The position numbers and the translations under genes were made by a program. Shown piece after piece: positions 51,342 through 60,518 of a stretch of DNA of 64,000 nt. Position 1 is the stretch's first letter, and the number at the start of each line of letters is the position of its first letter. The stretch is from Pseudoroseicyclus tamaricis (GTDB lineage Bacteria > Pseudomonadota > Alphaproteobacteria > Rhodobacterales > Rhodobacteraceae): assembly GCF_012070395.1 (NCBI RefSeq), contig NZ_JAAFYS010000001.1, positions 1,342,001 through 1,406,000 on the forward strand. The letters run 5' to 3'. The notes under the pieces are model-generated. The model was not told where the DNA came from and searched no databases. It saw only the letters and a list, made by a program, of their open reading frames with translations.

Positions 51342-53099
51342 TCAGCGAAGCATGTCTTCCAAGCTGTGGCGCGGCGGCCCCAGTCCTTGGATGAGATCGG
51401 CGTCTGCATCGCCTATGCGATTTCGCATCTCGCTCGTGTATTCAAATGCGTCGAGTTCGTCGTGCATGACGCGAGGGTGGATGAGAAGCAGGAGTTCGGT
51501 CCGGTTGCGGCGGCTATCCCGGCTACGGAACGCAGCCCCCAGCACGGGAATTTCGCCGAGCCCAGGAACTGCCGCATCCCTTTGCTCGGATCCTTCCTGG
51601 ATGAGCCCGCCCAGCACCAAAGTACTGCCGTCTTGAACGGCGACAGTGGTCTCGATCTGACGCTGCCGGATCGTTGGGGAGTTGATCCCCGAAGTAGAGT
51701 TCGCGATGACACTGCTGACTTCTTGGCTGATATCGAGAGTTAGGCGGCCAGTCGCGCCGATCTGCGGGCGAACACTGAGGATGATGCCAGTGTCCCGGTA
51801 ACTGACCGACGTAATTACAGGAGCATCGTCACTGGTTGTGCTATTAGAGGTTTGTGTTGCAACAGGAACCTGGTCGCCAATCTGGAGAACCGCTTCCTTG
51901 TTATCAAGCACTACCAATGTTGGAGACGCGATCACGCTGACATCGGTGACACCTGACAAGGTGTTGAGAACAAACCCTGCGTCGCCGACGGAAAAGGCTG
52001 ACGAGAAGCCTGGATAGTTTTGCCCGAAGCTTCCGTTCGCCGCGTCCGTGAAGCCAACCCTAAGGTTGCTGTTCTCGAAGAACCACCGCACGCCAAGTTG
52101 CAGTTGGTCATTTAGCGTAACCTCGACAATCGTGGCCTCCAATGCCACTTGAGGTGCGCGCTGATCAAGATCCGCGAGGACCCGGCCAACCTCGTCGTGC
52201 TCTCGGCGCAGCCCTCGCACGATCAGTGCATTGCGCTCCGGATCGGCTGCGACGTGTGTTCCTGTTATTGCTCCCGCCCCGGCCCCTTCGTCTGCTCCGT
52301 CGAGGGAGGTAACAGCTGGGCTCTCGCTCAGGAGTTGGTCCAAAATTGGCGCGACCTCTTCGGCGCGGCGGTTGTTCAACGTGTAGATGCGCGTATACGC
52401 TTGAGACTGGCCAGCGCTGCGGTCCAGGTCGCGGATCCAGCGACGTGCGCGGTCCAGATATTCCGAACGGGCCGTGAGGACGAGAACCGAATTGAGCCGC
52501 TCATTGGGCACAAACTCGATGACACCGTCGAGCGAGCCTCCTTCTTGACTTTCGAAGATGGCCCGGAGCTCCTCAACAATATCATCAGGATCAGCGGCTT
52601 CCAGGCGAAACAGTGCCACCGACCGGCCCTGCATTACATCGACGTCGAAGATATTGAGGGCTTCTACGGCCGCACTCAGAATGGTGGCACTCCCGGAAAG
52701 CAGCAGTAGGTTTCTGTTCTGGTCCGGTGTTATGGAGAGGCCCCCTTCCGCCAGCGGGGCCATCAGTCCGGCCATCTCATTCGCCGATACGAAGCGTAGA
52801 GGCGCGATCACGATGGGCACGGCATATTCGTCGTAGCCGATTCCGTTTGCTGGTAAGAGACCTACGGGACCACGAGAGCCTTCGACGATTGCGAACAGGC
52901 CACCCTGGTCTTCGATACGGAGTCCGTTCGCGCGAAGCGCTGCATCAAAGAGATCGAAGAGCGCAGTTTTGGGGATGGGGCCGGTTGTCTGGATGGTAAC
53001 GCGGCCGTCAACGTCGTCAGCAACGAAATAACTTCTGTGCAGAATTCCACCAAGAACCGCCTCGGCGGCTGCGGGTATGCTAGCATTGATTAGGCTCAT
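51342..53099 (-). CDS. gspD: Type II secretion secretin GspD, 5'-truncated
   Basis: 585 residues. N-domains (repeated SVALFRLEAADPDDIVEELR type) and the secretin core are intact: VPVATQTSNSTTSDDAPVIT, VSYRDTGIILSVRPQIGATG, VQDGSTLVLGGLIQEGSEQR and GLGEIPVLGAAFRSR. The reading starts abruptly inside the N0 domain (INASIPAAAEAVLGGILHRS); no signal peptide is present, and an in-frame stop lies 6 codons upstream of the ATG. A secretin without a signal cannot reach the outer membrane, so the gene is broken or its true 5' end was lost to the rearrangement next to the IS remnant. Confidence 0.88.
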   Translation of the reverse strand: MSLINASIPAAAEAVLGGILHRSYFVADDVDGRVTIQTTGPIPKTALFDLFDAALRANGLRIEDQGGLFAIVEGSRGPVGLLPANGIGYDEYAVPIVIAPLRFVSANEMAGLMAPLAEGGLSITPDQNRNLLLLSGSATILSAAVEALNIFDVDVMQGRSVALFRLEAADPDDIVEELRAIFESQEGGSLDGVIEFVPNERLNSVLVLTARSEYLDRARRWIRDLDRSAGQSQAYTRIYTLNNRRAEEVAPILDQLLSESPAVTSLDGADEGAGAGAITGTHVAADPERNALIVRGLRREHDEVGRVLADLDQRAPQVALEATIVEVTLNDQLQLGVRWFFENSNLRVGFTDAANGSFGQNYPGFSSAFSVGDAGFVLNTLSGVTDVSVIASPTLVVLDNKEAVLQIGDQVPVATQTSNSTTSDDAPVITSVSYRDTGIILSVRPQIGATGRLTLDISQEVSSVIANSTSGINSPTIRQRQIETTVAVQDGSTLVLGGLIQEGSEQRDAAVPGLGEIPVLGAAFRSRDSRRNRTELLLLIHPRVMHDELDAFEYTSEMRNRIGDADADLIQGLGPPRHSLEDMLR

Positions 53100-53595
53100 T
53101 ATGAAAGTAACCTCAGTCAGCTACGAATGAGGCTTTTCAGCGGAACGTAAATGCGTCGCGTGCTTCCGCCGTTAAACGGAATGATTTCGGAACGCCTACT
53201 TTGAGGGCAGGATGACCCCACTGAGTGTTTCTTCTATCCCACATACGGCCCGAAAACCCCGCGTCAGCGGCGTGCCCGCTTGATAACGCGCATCTGTTAA
53301 GAGCAAGTGCGCGCTCAACGGCATCCGGCCAAGCTTCGCTCCGTCCACTCGGGCACTCATCCTTGAGATGGTCAACAATCTGGAAGTGCTCCCGATCGCG
53401 TCAGAAGTTCATGGCGCCAATCTGTTTCCGAAGCATCTGACTTCGACGCATGAGGCGCTTCTGCTCCGCTCCTCAGTCTCGGGTCACCGCCGGCTGGAGT
53501 TTCTGGCTCTTTTCTGCTCTGCTCCCTGAGACTTGGGCCGCGTGAAGCTGGAGTTTTCGGCTACCATCCCCTGTCTGGGATAGGAGCTGAGGACG
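53100..53595. other. Region between gspD and the IS remnant
   Basis: About 500 bp with no gene I can support. The part next to gspD lacks the missing signal-peptide codons in any frame I tried. A plus-strand stretch around 53349-53480 reads as an uninterrupted peptide (LILEMVNNLEVLPIASEVHG) with no start and no family I recognise. The last 50-60 bp probably contain the left end of the IS. Confidence 0.5.
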
Positions 53596-53853
53596 ATGAA
53601 GGCATCGAGCTTCACGGAGGCGTTCGTGCTGAAGCAGGTTGAGGAAGGCACGGCGGTTGCGGAGATCTTCCGCAAGGCCGGGATGAGTCATGCGACATAC
53701 TTCAACTGGAAGAAACGGCATGGCGGCCTGCTGCCCGACGAGATGCGCCGGCTGAAGGCGCTGGAAGACGAGAACGCGCGGCTGAAGAAGATCGTCGCCG
53801 ACCTGACGCTCGACCGCGGGATGTTGCAGGACGTCATCCGCCGAAAGCTCTGA
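53596..53853 (+). CDS. IS3-family transposase OrfA
   Basis: 85 residues, helix-turn-helix plus leucine-zipper-like tail: VAEIFRKAGMSHATYFNWKK, MRRLKALEDENARLKKIV, LDRGMLQDVIRRKL. It seems to lack three residues near the start compared with close relatives as I remember them (TEA then FVLKQ). It is the DNA-binding half of the transposase and is probably inactive, as its partner is broken. Confidence 0.88.
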   Translation: MKASSFTEAFVLKQVEEGTAVAEIFRKAGMSHATYFNWKKRHGGLLPDEMRRLKALEDENARLKKIVADLTLDRGMLQDVIRRKL

Positions 53854-53864
53854 AGCCTGGTCGG

Positions 53865-54434
53865 ATGCGCGAGCTGGTTCGCGGGATGTGCATCGATTGG
53901 GGCGTGTCGATCCGGGGGGCTTGTGGGGCCCTTCGCTTCGACACCTCGACGGTCCAATACAAGTCCCGGCGTACCGACCAGGCGGCCGTCGGGAGACGGA
54001 TCAAGGAGATTGCAGAGACGCGCGTGCGCTACGGCTACCGGCGCGTGCACGTCCTGCTGCGACGTGAGGGATGGGTGATCAACATGAAGAAAACTCGGCG
54101 GATATACAATGAGTTGAGCCTACAGCTACGGAACAAGCACCCGAAGCGGCGGGTGAAGGCCAAGCTGCGGGAGGATCGGCAGGAGGCTGCCGGTTCGAAC
54201 GAGGTATGGGCGATGGACTTCGTCCACGACCAGCTCGCCACAGGCACGAAGCTTCGGATCCTGACCGCCGCCGATACGCATTCTCGGCTATGTCCAGCAG
54301 CTGATCCCCGGCTCGCCTACCGCGGCGAGGACGTGGTCCAGACCCTCGAAAGGGTCTGTGCCAGGATCGGCTATCCGAACACGATCAGGGTCGACAACGG
54401 CAGCGAGTTCATCTTACGGGACCTCGACCTCTAG
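53865..54434 (+). pseudogene. IS3-family transposase OrfB, truncated
   Basis: 189 residues of an integrase-core transposase: HTH-like ETRVRYGYRRVHVLLRREGW, then the catalytic start NEVWAMDFVHDQLATG (first Asp) and NTIRVDNGSEF (second Asp). A TAG replaces the Trp codon after RDLDL. In-frame homology (AYANDVTLDFSRPG) continues for 14 codons past the stop and then ends, so the Glu region is deleted. Several substitutions in THSRLCPAADPRL also point to decay. Confidence 0.88.
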
Positions 54435-55197
54435 GCCTATGCCAACGACGTCACGCTGGACTTCTCGCGGCCCGGAAGCCGAACATCCTCCTCCACTTTG
54501 AGGTAAAGTCCGCTCCAGACGGGGAGACGGACGGCGAGGCGATCAAGGTTTAACGAGTAGCAGGTTAACGTGACGCTGAATTAGCGGGATACCGGGATAC
54601 CCACGGTTGAGGTCGGCCGAAAGTGGGGGGCAAAGCAGCAAAGGCACCAATCAAACCCTCGTTTTCAGGGATTTGTGGTGACCTAACCACTGGAATAGGA
54701 AGAGACTATGGCCAAACGGCCCCCGTCAGTTTCCCCTGTAGTGCTTGCGAATATTGGCGATATGTTGGTGATGAGAAAAATTTCCAAGGAATACAGGGAA
54801 ATCGACGTCAGACGACAGTTTCAGGATTTCTCTAACAAAAACTTCCGGACCGCAGACCCACAGGGGCTCTTTTACCCCCTCTCTAAATATTAGAAATCTG
54901 TTCTCAGGCGACCAGATGGCAGTCTGACTGTATCTGAGGCAATAGGCTGGAAGAAGCGAAGCGGCAGGTCGATCTGATGATCGAGGCGAAGAGATCATGA
55001 CATTTGCGCATGCGAAGAGGACCCCCATACGTACCCTCAACCACTATGGGGGTCATGTCTGGGGGTGGCGCGGGCGCAATAGTGGAACATGGCTGCGCCA
55101 AAATCGGAGTTTCTGGTCCGCGACTTCATTTGAATTCGCGGATGAAAGGGACGGTGGCTCTGCCCCCGCCACCCGTGGATCTCTCTGAGGCGCCCCC
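54435..55197. other. Non-coding debris between IS remnant and WYL pseudogene
   Basis: About 760 bp, clearly richer in A and T than the rest of the window. Apart from one small possible ORF (54708-54893) I see no gene, no RNA gene and no clear repeat. The sequence likely comes from a foreign or long-decayed segment. Confidence 0.5.
54708..54893 (+). CDS. Small hypothetical protein (doubtful)
   Basis: 61 codons starting MAKRPPSVSPVVLANIGDML, with AGGAAGAG 5 nt before the ATG, a good ribosome-binding site. Composition is basic and soluble; no family is recognised. It could be a real small gene of the acquired segment or chance. Confidence 0.25.
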   Translation: MAKRPPSVSPVVLANIGDMLVMRKISKEYREIDVRRQFQDFSNKNFRTADPQGLFYPLSKY

Positions 55198-56197
55198 TTG
55201 CGTGTCGCCCTCTCTCACGGCTCGGTCAGGAAGGGGTTCATCCTACGCAAGACCTTCTACGAAGTGTCCCTCTCAGTCTCCTTCACCCATGAAGAGATGC
55301 AGATCATCCGGATGCGGGGTCTGGCGAAGATCCTCCTGATGGAGCGCCGCCCGGCCAATGCCAGGGTCGATGACCGCGACCAGAAGTTCGAGCGCTGGGC
55401 GCGTGCGCAGGGCGTCCGCGACAGCGAGCTTGTCGCCCTCAATCTCGCTATCCGACGGGCGGGGCAGGAGGGGGCGCCCGAGCAGGCGCGCGCGCTCGAA
55501 GCGCTGCGCGTCCGGGTGCTGGCCGCGATGCCGTCGACCTTCGCTCGCCGCGCGGAGGCGGATGCCGAGGCCCTCCCGGAGGCGCAGGGCTTCGCCTCTC
55601 GCTGGGGGCCACGCGTCGCGGTCGACCTCTCGCTGCTCGGCGCCGTGACCGAGGACCTGCGTCAGCCCTGCGAACTGCAGATGCGCTACCGGGGCGCTGC
55701 CGGGACGACGCAGGAGCGTCTGATCGACCCGCACCGCCTGCTGCTCGGCACCCGGCGCTACCTGATCGCGCGGCCCTCAGGCGGGGACGGGATCATGCGC
55801 CGCTTCCGCCTAGACCGGGTCGAGGCTGCCGAGATCACCGGCCGCGTCTTCGCCCGGGACCCGAACTTCGACCTTGAGGACTTCTCCGCCCGCGCCTTCG
55901 GCGTCGTACGACGCCGAGGCCGAATTTGGCCCCGTCGTCTGGCGCTTCGCTCCGGCGGCCGCCGATGCCGCCCGGCAGTTCGTCTTCCATCCGGCCCAGA
56001 CCTTCACCGACGAGCCGGACGGCTCACTCACCGTCCGATTAAGGGCCGCCGGGCACCTGGAAATGGTCTGGCACCTGTACCAGTGGGGCGCCGCCGTGGA
56101 GGCGCTGGAGCCCCCGGCGCTCGCCGCCCTGGTGGCCGGGCATCGGCGGACGGATTTTCGGCGCTGCCCTAGATTCAGGGGCTTGGCGGCAAGTTAA
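55198..56197 (+). pseudogene. Chimeric pseudogene: hypothetical-protein N-terminus joined to a frameshifted WYL regulator
   Basis: The first about 55 codons (LRKTFYEVSLSVSFTHEEMQ, ILLMERRPANARVDDRD) resemble the start of a small uncharacterised protein. From about codon 60 the frame matches a WYL-domain regulator: DSELVALNLAIRRAGQEGA, ARRAEADAEALPEAQGFA, RYRGAAGTTQERLIDPHRL, RFRLDRVEAAEITGR. Near 55905 the frame is lost, and the C-terminal WCX part continues in the next frame (YDAEAEFGPVVWRFAPAAAD, LEMVWHLYQWGAAVEALEPP) to 56197. Two events are seen, a deletion fusion at about 55370 and a frameshift. The HTH of the regulator is gone. Confidence 0.75.
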
Positions 56198-56711
56198 ACG
56201 CCCGTCGTCCCGCTCCACGGCGGACTTTTCACCGCTCATACCCAGATTGTAACTTCCGGCCCCCTCCTGACATCCACGCGACCTGCCACGCCACGGTGCG
56301 GCGTCGCGGAAGCGGCCGACGGCGGGCGAGCGCGGCGTCGCTGGGGTGTTGTTCTCGGACAGTGCTGCGGATCGCGACGAGTAAGTTACGACCGAGAGGT
56401 CGGAGGCCGCGATGTCGCGAGAAGGCAGGACGGGAGAGGTGCGGATCCCCGGGAGCATCTGCGGCTGCTGGCCCTGAGCATGCGCCGTCATGGACCCAAC
56501 CCGATCGGCTCCGCAATACGATCACCTCGGCGTCGGCGGAGAGGTTCGGGAAGAGACCTTCGCGGTCGTCTATCGGGAATTCCCGCCGAACAGGGATCTT
56601 GGGACGGAAGGTCACGGGAAGCCGGCATCGCACGCACGCGGACGCCAGAGCTGATGACAAGGCGATCTACGGTGACGAGCCGCCTTGTCCTTCAAGCGTT
56701 GTCAACTTGCG
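56198..56711. other. Intergenic region before the osmoprotectant operon
   Basis: About 510 bp. Open frames on both strands exist but show no family likeness, no RBS and high Arg/Pro/Ser content typical of noise in GC-rich DNA. I see no supported gene; the operon terminator is not obvious either. Confidence 0.5.
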
Positions 56712-57449
56712 TCATGACGTGCCGGTTCGCCGGGCGAGCCACGCCTCGAGCTGGACGAGGGCGTCGTAGATCAGCACCGCGAACAGGCCCACGATCAGGC
56801 CGCCTTGCAGCACGAAGGCGGTGTTGTTGGTCAGAAGCCCCGCGATGATCACCTCGCCCAGCGTGCGGGCGGCGACGGTGGAGCCGATGGTTGCGGTGCC
56901 GAGCGCGATGACGACCGACAGGCGGATGCCGGTCAGCATCACCAGCAGGGCCAGCGGAAGCTCCACCCGCAAGAGGCGCTGCCAGCGGTTCAGCCCGATC
57001 CCCCGGGCCGCCTCCATCGTCGCGGGGGGCAGGGTCGTTAGCGCGGTGACCGTGTTCTCGAAGATCGGCAGCAGCCCGTAGAGGAAGAGAGCGACGAGGG
57101 TGGGACCGGCGCCGAAGCCGAGCACGGGGACGGCGAGCGCGAGGACGGCAACCGGCGGAAAGGTCTGGCCCATGTTGGTGATGGTCCGCGACAGGGGCCG
57201 GAACGCGGCGCCCGCGGGGCGAGTCACGAAGATCGCCAGCGCCACCGCGATCAGCGTCGCCGCCGCCGTGGCCGCGGCGACAAGGCCGAGGTGGCTGAGC
57301 GAGAGGGACAACAGCGAGCTGCGCTCATAGATCACCGGAGCGCCCTGCGGCGCCAGCGGTGCGAAGACCGGCGCGAACCATTCGGGCCGCAGCACCAGGG
57401 CGAGCAGGAGGAGGACGAGCGCGGGCCGGAGAATCGTGCCGACCTTCAT
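56712..57449 (-). CDS. Osmoprotectant ABC transporter permease (OpuBB/OpuCB-like)
   Basis: 245 residues, six helices, with the OpuB permease signature: ITNMGQTFPPVAVLALAVPV, FLYGLLPIFENTVTALTTL, ATMEAARGIGLNRWQRLLRV. It transports glycine betaine, choline or related solutes with the ATPase whose gene overlaps by 4 bp. Last gene of the four-gene operon. Confidence 0.92.
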   Translation of the reverse strand: MKVGTILRPALVLLLLALVLRPEWFAPVFAPLAPQGAPVIYERSSLLSLSLSHLGLVAAATAAATLIAVALAIFVTRPAGAAFRPLSRTITNMGQTFPPVAVLALAVPVLGFGAGPTLVALFLYGLLPIFENTVTALTTLPPATMEAARGIGLNRWQRLLRVELPLALLVMLTGIRLSVVIALGTATIGSTVAARTLGEVIIAGLLTNNTAFVLQGGLIVGLFAVLIYDALVQLEAWLARRTGTS

Positions 57450-58381
57450 GCGTGCAGTTCCGCCCGGGCTCGGATCGCAGCGAAGGTCACGCGCCCGATC
57501 GTCGCGCCGTCCTTCTCCACCGGCACGGCACTGCGCCCCGTCCAGAGGCAGGCCGCGAGGGCGTCTCGCAGGCTGGCCCCCGCCGGCATCGCCGCGCCCT
57601 CGGCCTCGCCGTCCTCGACGAGTTCGGAGAGCGGGATGAGCGACAGAAGGCGCAGTGGCCGCTCGACGTCGCCCACCATCTCGGCCACGAAGGGCGTCGC
57701 CGGTTCGGCGATGATCTCGGCCGGGGTCGCGTACTGGACGAGCTTTCCCCCGTCCATCACGGCCACCATGTCGCCGAGGCGGATCGCCTCCTCCATGTCA
57801 TGCGTGACCAGCATGATCGTCGAGCCGAGCTGGCGCTGGATGCGGCGCAGATCGTCCTGCGCCCGCGCCCGGATGATCGGGTCGAGCGCGCCGAAGGGTT
57901 CGTCCATCAGCAGCAGGTCCGGCCGGGAGGCCAGCGCCCGCGCCACGCCCACCCGCTGCTGCTGCCCGCCCGAGAGTTCGGCCGGGTAGCGGCTGCGGAA
58001 GGCAGCCGGCTCCATGGAGAAGAGACTGAGCAGCTCGTCCACGCGGGCGCGGATCTTGTCCCTCTCCCAACCGAGGAGCTGCGGCACCGCGCCGATGTTG
58101 CGGGCCACTGTATGATGCGGGAACAGCCCGTGCCCCTGGATCGCGTAGCCAATCCGGCGGCGGAGGAGGTGCGGCTTGGTGGCGAGCGTCGATTCACCGT
58201 TGATCCGCACCTCGCCGGAGGTCGGCTCCTCCAGCCGGTTGATCATCCGCAGCAGCGTCGTCTTGCCGGAGCCGGAGGTGCCGACGATCACGGTGATCGT
58301 GCCCGTCTCGACCGTCATGGTGACGTGGTCGACGGCGGTCGCGTCGCCGTAGATCTTGGTGAGGTCGTCGATCTCGATCAT
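57446..58381 (-). CDS. Osmoprotectant ABC transporter ATPase (OpuBA/OpuCA-like)
   Basis: 311 residues; Walker A GTSGSGKTTLL, signature LSGGQQQRV, Walker B LLLMDEPFGALDP, and the QPo-type YAIQGHGLFPHHTVA. A single CBS-like segment at the C-terminus (SLRDALAACLWTGRSAVPVE) is shorter than the tandem CBS pair that senses ionic strength in OpuA, so regulation by osmolarity may differ. Overlaps both permease genes by 4 bp. Confidence 0.92.
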   Translation of the reverse strand: MIEIDDLTKIYGDATAVDHVTMTVETGTITVIVGTSGSGKTTLLRMINRLEEPTSGEVRINGESTLATKPHLLRRRIGYAIQGHGLFPHHTVARNIGAVPQLLGWERDKIRARVDELLSLFSMEPAAFRSRYPAELSGGQQQRVGVARALASRPDLLLMDEPFGALDPIIRARAQDDLRRIQRQLGSTIMLVTHDMEEAIRLGDMVAVMDGGKLVQYATPAEIIAEPATPFVAEMVGDVERPLRLLSLIPLSELVEDGEAEGAAMPAGASLRDALAACLWTGRSAVPVEKDGATIGRVTFAAIRARAELHA

Positions 58382-59565
58382 GCGGTGTCCTTCGGGATCG
58401 GGCGTGAGAGCTCCACGAGGATGTCCATCACGATGGCGGAGACGAGCGCGAGCGCGACGGTCGGCAGTGCGCCCAAGAGGATGAGGTCGGTGGCCGTCTG
58501 GTTGAGGCCCTGAAAGACGAAGGTGCCGAAACCGCCGCCGCCGATCAGGCCGGCGATCACCGCGAGCCCGATGTTCTGCACCAGCACGATGCGCAGGCCC
58601 GTCAGGATCACCGGCAGGCCGAGCGGCAGCTCGACGCGCCAGAGCCGCTGGCCGGGCGTCATCCCCATGCCGCGCGCCGCCTCCAGCGCGGCCGGCGGGG
58701 CCGCGGCAAGGCCGGCGACGGTGTTGGCGACGACGGGGAGCAGCGAGTAGAGCACGAGCGCGAGAAAGGCGGGGGCGAAGCCGATGCCGGCGATGCCGAG
58801 GGCCCTCGCGCCGGGCACGCTGTCGCCCACCCAGCCGAGGATGGGGATCATCAGGCCGAACATGGCGAGCGATGGGATCGTTTGCAGGAGGCTCAGCGTC
58901 GGCAGCACGCTCTCCCGCAGCCCGGCCTTGCGGTGGCAGAGGATGCCGAGGGGAAAGCCGATGCCCGCCGCCACGGCCAGAGAGCCGAAGGCCAGTGCCA
59001 GGTGGCGCAGCGCAGCGTCAGCGAAGCCGTCCCGCCGCCCGGCATATTCCTGCATGATCGAGAGCGGGCTCAGCGCGCCCGACCACAGGATCAGCCCCAG
59101 CGTTCCGAGCACCGCCGCGAGCAGCCCGGCGCGCGCTACGGGCCCGGGCGTCCGCTGCGCCAGCGCATCGGCGAGCAGCAGCATGAGAATGAGGAGGAGG
59201 CACCAGAAGCCGAGGGCCGGCGAGACACGCGCATACTCGCCCGCGCCTTCCATGAGAGCCGGCGCGCCGCGCATCAGCAGCCAAAAGAGCCCGCCGAGTC
59301 CAATGATCGCGCCCGCGACCCGCAGCCGCTGTCGCCCGGCCTGCACGCCGAGCAGCAGGCCGGCCCCAACGGCGGCGATACCGGGAAGCGTCTCCGCCAG
59401 CGTCGCCAGCTGCCAGACCTGCACGCCCTCACCCGCGACGATACGGTTGGCGGCGAGCGTCATGAACGGGACAAGCAGCGCCGCCAGCCCAAGCACCGCA
59501 AAAAGAACGCCCGGCGGAGAAAACCCCCGCCGGGCGAGCGGCACAGCTCGGGGCTGAGCCGTCAA
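58378..59565 (-). CDS. Osmoprotectant ABC transporter permease with N-terminal membrane extension
   Basis: 395 residues from a TTG at 59565 that overlaps the binding-protein stop (TTGA). The C-terminal about 210 residues are a standard OpuB permease (LPTLSLLQTIPSLAMFGLMI, LEAARGMGMTPGQRLWRVEL). The first about 185 residues add about five extra helices absent from common OpuBB/BD, as in the long YehY-type permeases. Confidence 0.91.
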   Translation of the reverse strand: MTAQPRAVPLARRGFSPPGVLFAVLGLAALLVPFMTLAANRIVAGEGVQVWQLATLAETLPGIAAVGAGLLLGVQAGRQRLRVAGAIIGLGGLFWLLMRGAPALMEGAGEYARVSPALGFWCLLLILMLLLADALAQRTPGPVARAGLLAAVLGTLGLILWSGALSPLSIMQEYAGRRDGFADAALRHLALAFGSLAVAAGIGFPLGILCHRKAGLRESVLPTLSLLQTIPSLAMFGLMIPILGWVGDSVPGARALGIAGIGFAPAFLALVLYSLLPVVANTVAGLAAAPPAALEAARGMGMTPGQRLWRVELPLGLPVILTGLRIVLVQNIGLAVIAGLIGGGGFGTFVFQGLNQTATDLILLGALPTVALALVSAIVMDILVELSRPIPKDTA

Positions 59566-60470
59566 TCGAGCACGCCGGCTTGCGTCAGGTAGTCACGCGC
59601 CACGGCCTCGGCCGGCTCGCCGCCGACCTGGATGCGCCCGTTCAGGCCCTGAAGGGTGACCATGTCAAGCTCGGCGAAGATCGGGTCGAGCACCTCGGGG
59701 ATCGACGGATATTCCTCCAGCACCTCGGCCCGGACGATCGGCGTCGGCTCGTAGACAGGCTGCACGCCCTGGTCGTCCTCCATGACGACGAGACCGGTGG
59801 CGCCGATGCCGCCATCGGTGCCGTAGACCATCGCCGCATTCACGCCCGAGGTGCCCCGCGCCGCCGCCTGGATCGTCGCGGCCGTATCGCCGCCTGACAG
59901 GATCACCAGCTGGTCCTCGCCCATCTCGAAGCCGTAGGTCTCCTGCATCGCGGGCAGGACGGCGGGGGAGGAGACGAATTCCATCGAGGCCGCGAGCGTC
60001 ACGTCGCCACCGCCGGCCACCCATTCGCCGAAGTCCGACATGGTGGAGAGGCCATTCTCCTCGGCCACCGGGCCGGTGACGGCGATGGCCCAGGTGTTGT
60101 TCGCCGGCGCGCTCTCAAGCCAGGTGATGTCATGCGCCTCGGCATCGAGCTCCGCGGCGCGGTCATGCGCGGCATCGGCGTTCATCCAGACATCGCTGTC
60201 GGCCTCGTTGAAGAAGAAGGCGGCGTTGCCGGTATATTCGGGATAGATATCGATCTGCCCCGCCAGCAGCGCCTCGCGGACGACCTGCGTGCCGCCGAGC
60301 TGCAGGCGCCGCTCCACCGGCAGGCCCGCGTCCTCGAGCGCGAGGGCGATGATGTTCCCCAGGAGGCCGCCCTCCGTGTCGATCTTCGACGAGACGGTGA
60401 TCTCGCTGTCCTGGGCGGTGGCGGCAGAGGCTGCGAACAGCCCGGCGGCGACGATGAGAGGTGTCTTCAC
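59562..60470 (-). CDS. Glycine betaine/choline-type ABC substrate-binding protein (OsmX/OpuBC-like)
   Basis: 302 residues from a GTG at 60470, preceded by GAAGGAGA; this gives signal peptide VKTPLIVAAGLFAASAATA. The mature body starts SEITVSSKIDTEGGLLGNII and shows the OpuAC fold (GQIDIYPEYTGNAAFFF, LESAPANNTWAIAV, GINGRIQVGGEP region). The aromatic cage for quaternary ammonium is plausible from Tyr/Trp residues but cannot be confirmed by reading. A long frame to 60695 is not supported. Confidence 0.91.
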   Translation of the reverse strand: MKTPLIVAAGLFAASAATAQDSEITVSSKIDTEGGLLGNIIALALEDAGLPVERRLQLGGTQVVREALLAGQIDIYPEYTGNAAFFFNEADSDVWMNADAAHDRAAELDAEAHDITWLESAPANNTWAIAVTGPVAEENGLSTMSDFGEWVAGGGDVTLAASMEFVSSPAVLPAMQETYGFEMGEDQLVILSGGDTAATIQAAARGTSGVNAAMVYGTDGGIGATGLVVMEDDQGVQPVYEPTPIVRAEVLEEYPSIPEVLDPIFAELDMVTLQGLNGRIQVGGEPAEAVARDYLTQAGVLD

Positions 60471-60502
60471 GGATGATCTCCTTCCGGGGACATACAATGC
60501 GC

Positions 60503-60518
60503 GACGCCGTCCGGCGTC
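60503..60518. promoter_or_regulatory. Inverted repeat upstream of the osmoprotectant operon
   Basis: GACGCCG-TC-CGGCGTC is a perfect 7-bp repeat around 2 bp, 33 bp before the GTG start. It could be an operator or a 5'-UTR hairpin. No regulator gene is adjacent. Confidence 0.45.

Larger units (their letters stand above)
53540..54480 (+). mobile_element. Decayed IS3-family insertion sequence
   Basis: Two adjacent transposase frames of the IS3 (IS407-like) pattern are recognisable, but the second ends at a premature stop and loses its 3' third, including the final Glu of the DDE triad. Outer limits are approximate; I could not find a matching terminal inverted repeat on the right, consistent with deletion of that end. 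Confidence 0.8.

Noticed and set aside
51342-53099. Functional complete type II secretion system
   Set aside because: No GspE ATPase or GspC/L/M genes in the window and the secretin lacks a signal peptide.
56229-56769. Overlapping open frames on both strands before the osmoprotectant operon
   Set aside because: No RBS, no domain, Arg/Ser/Pro-rich; typical of non-coding GC-rich DNA.
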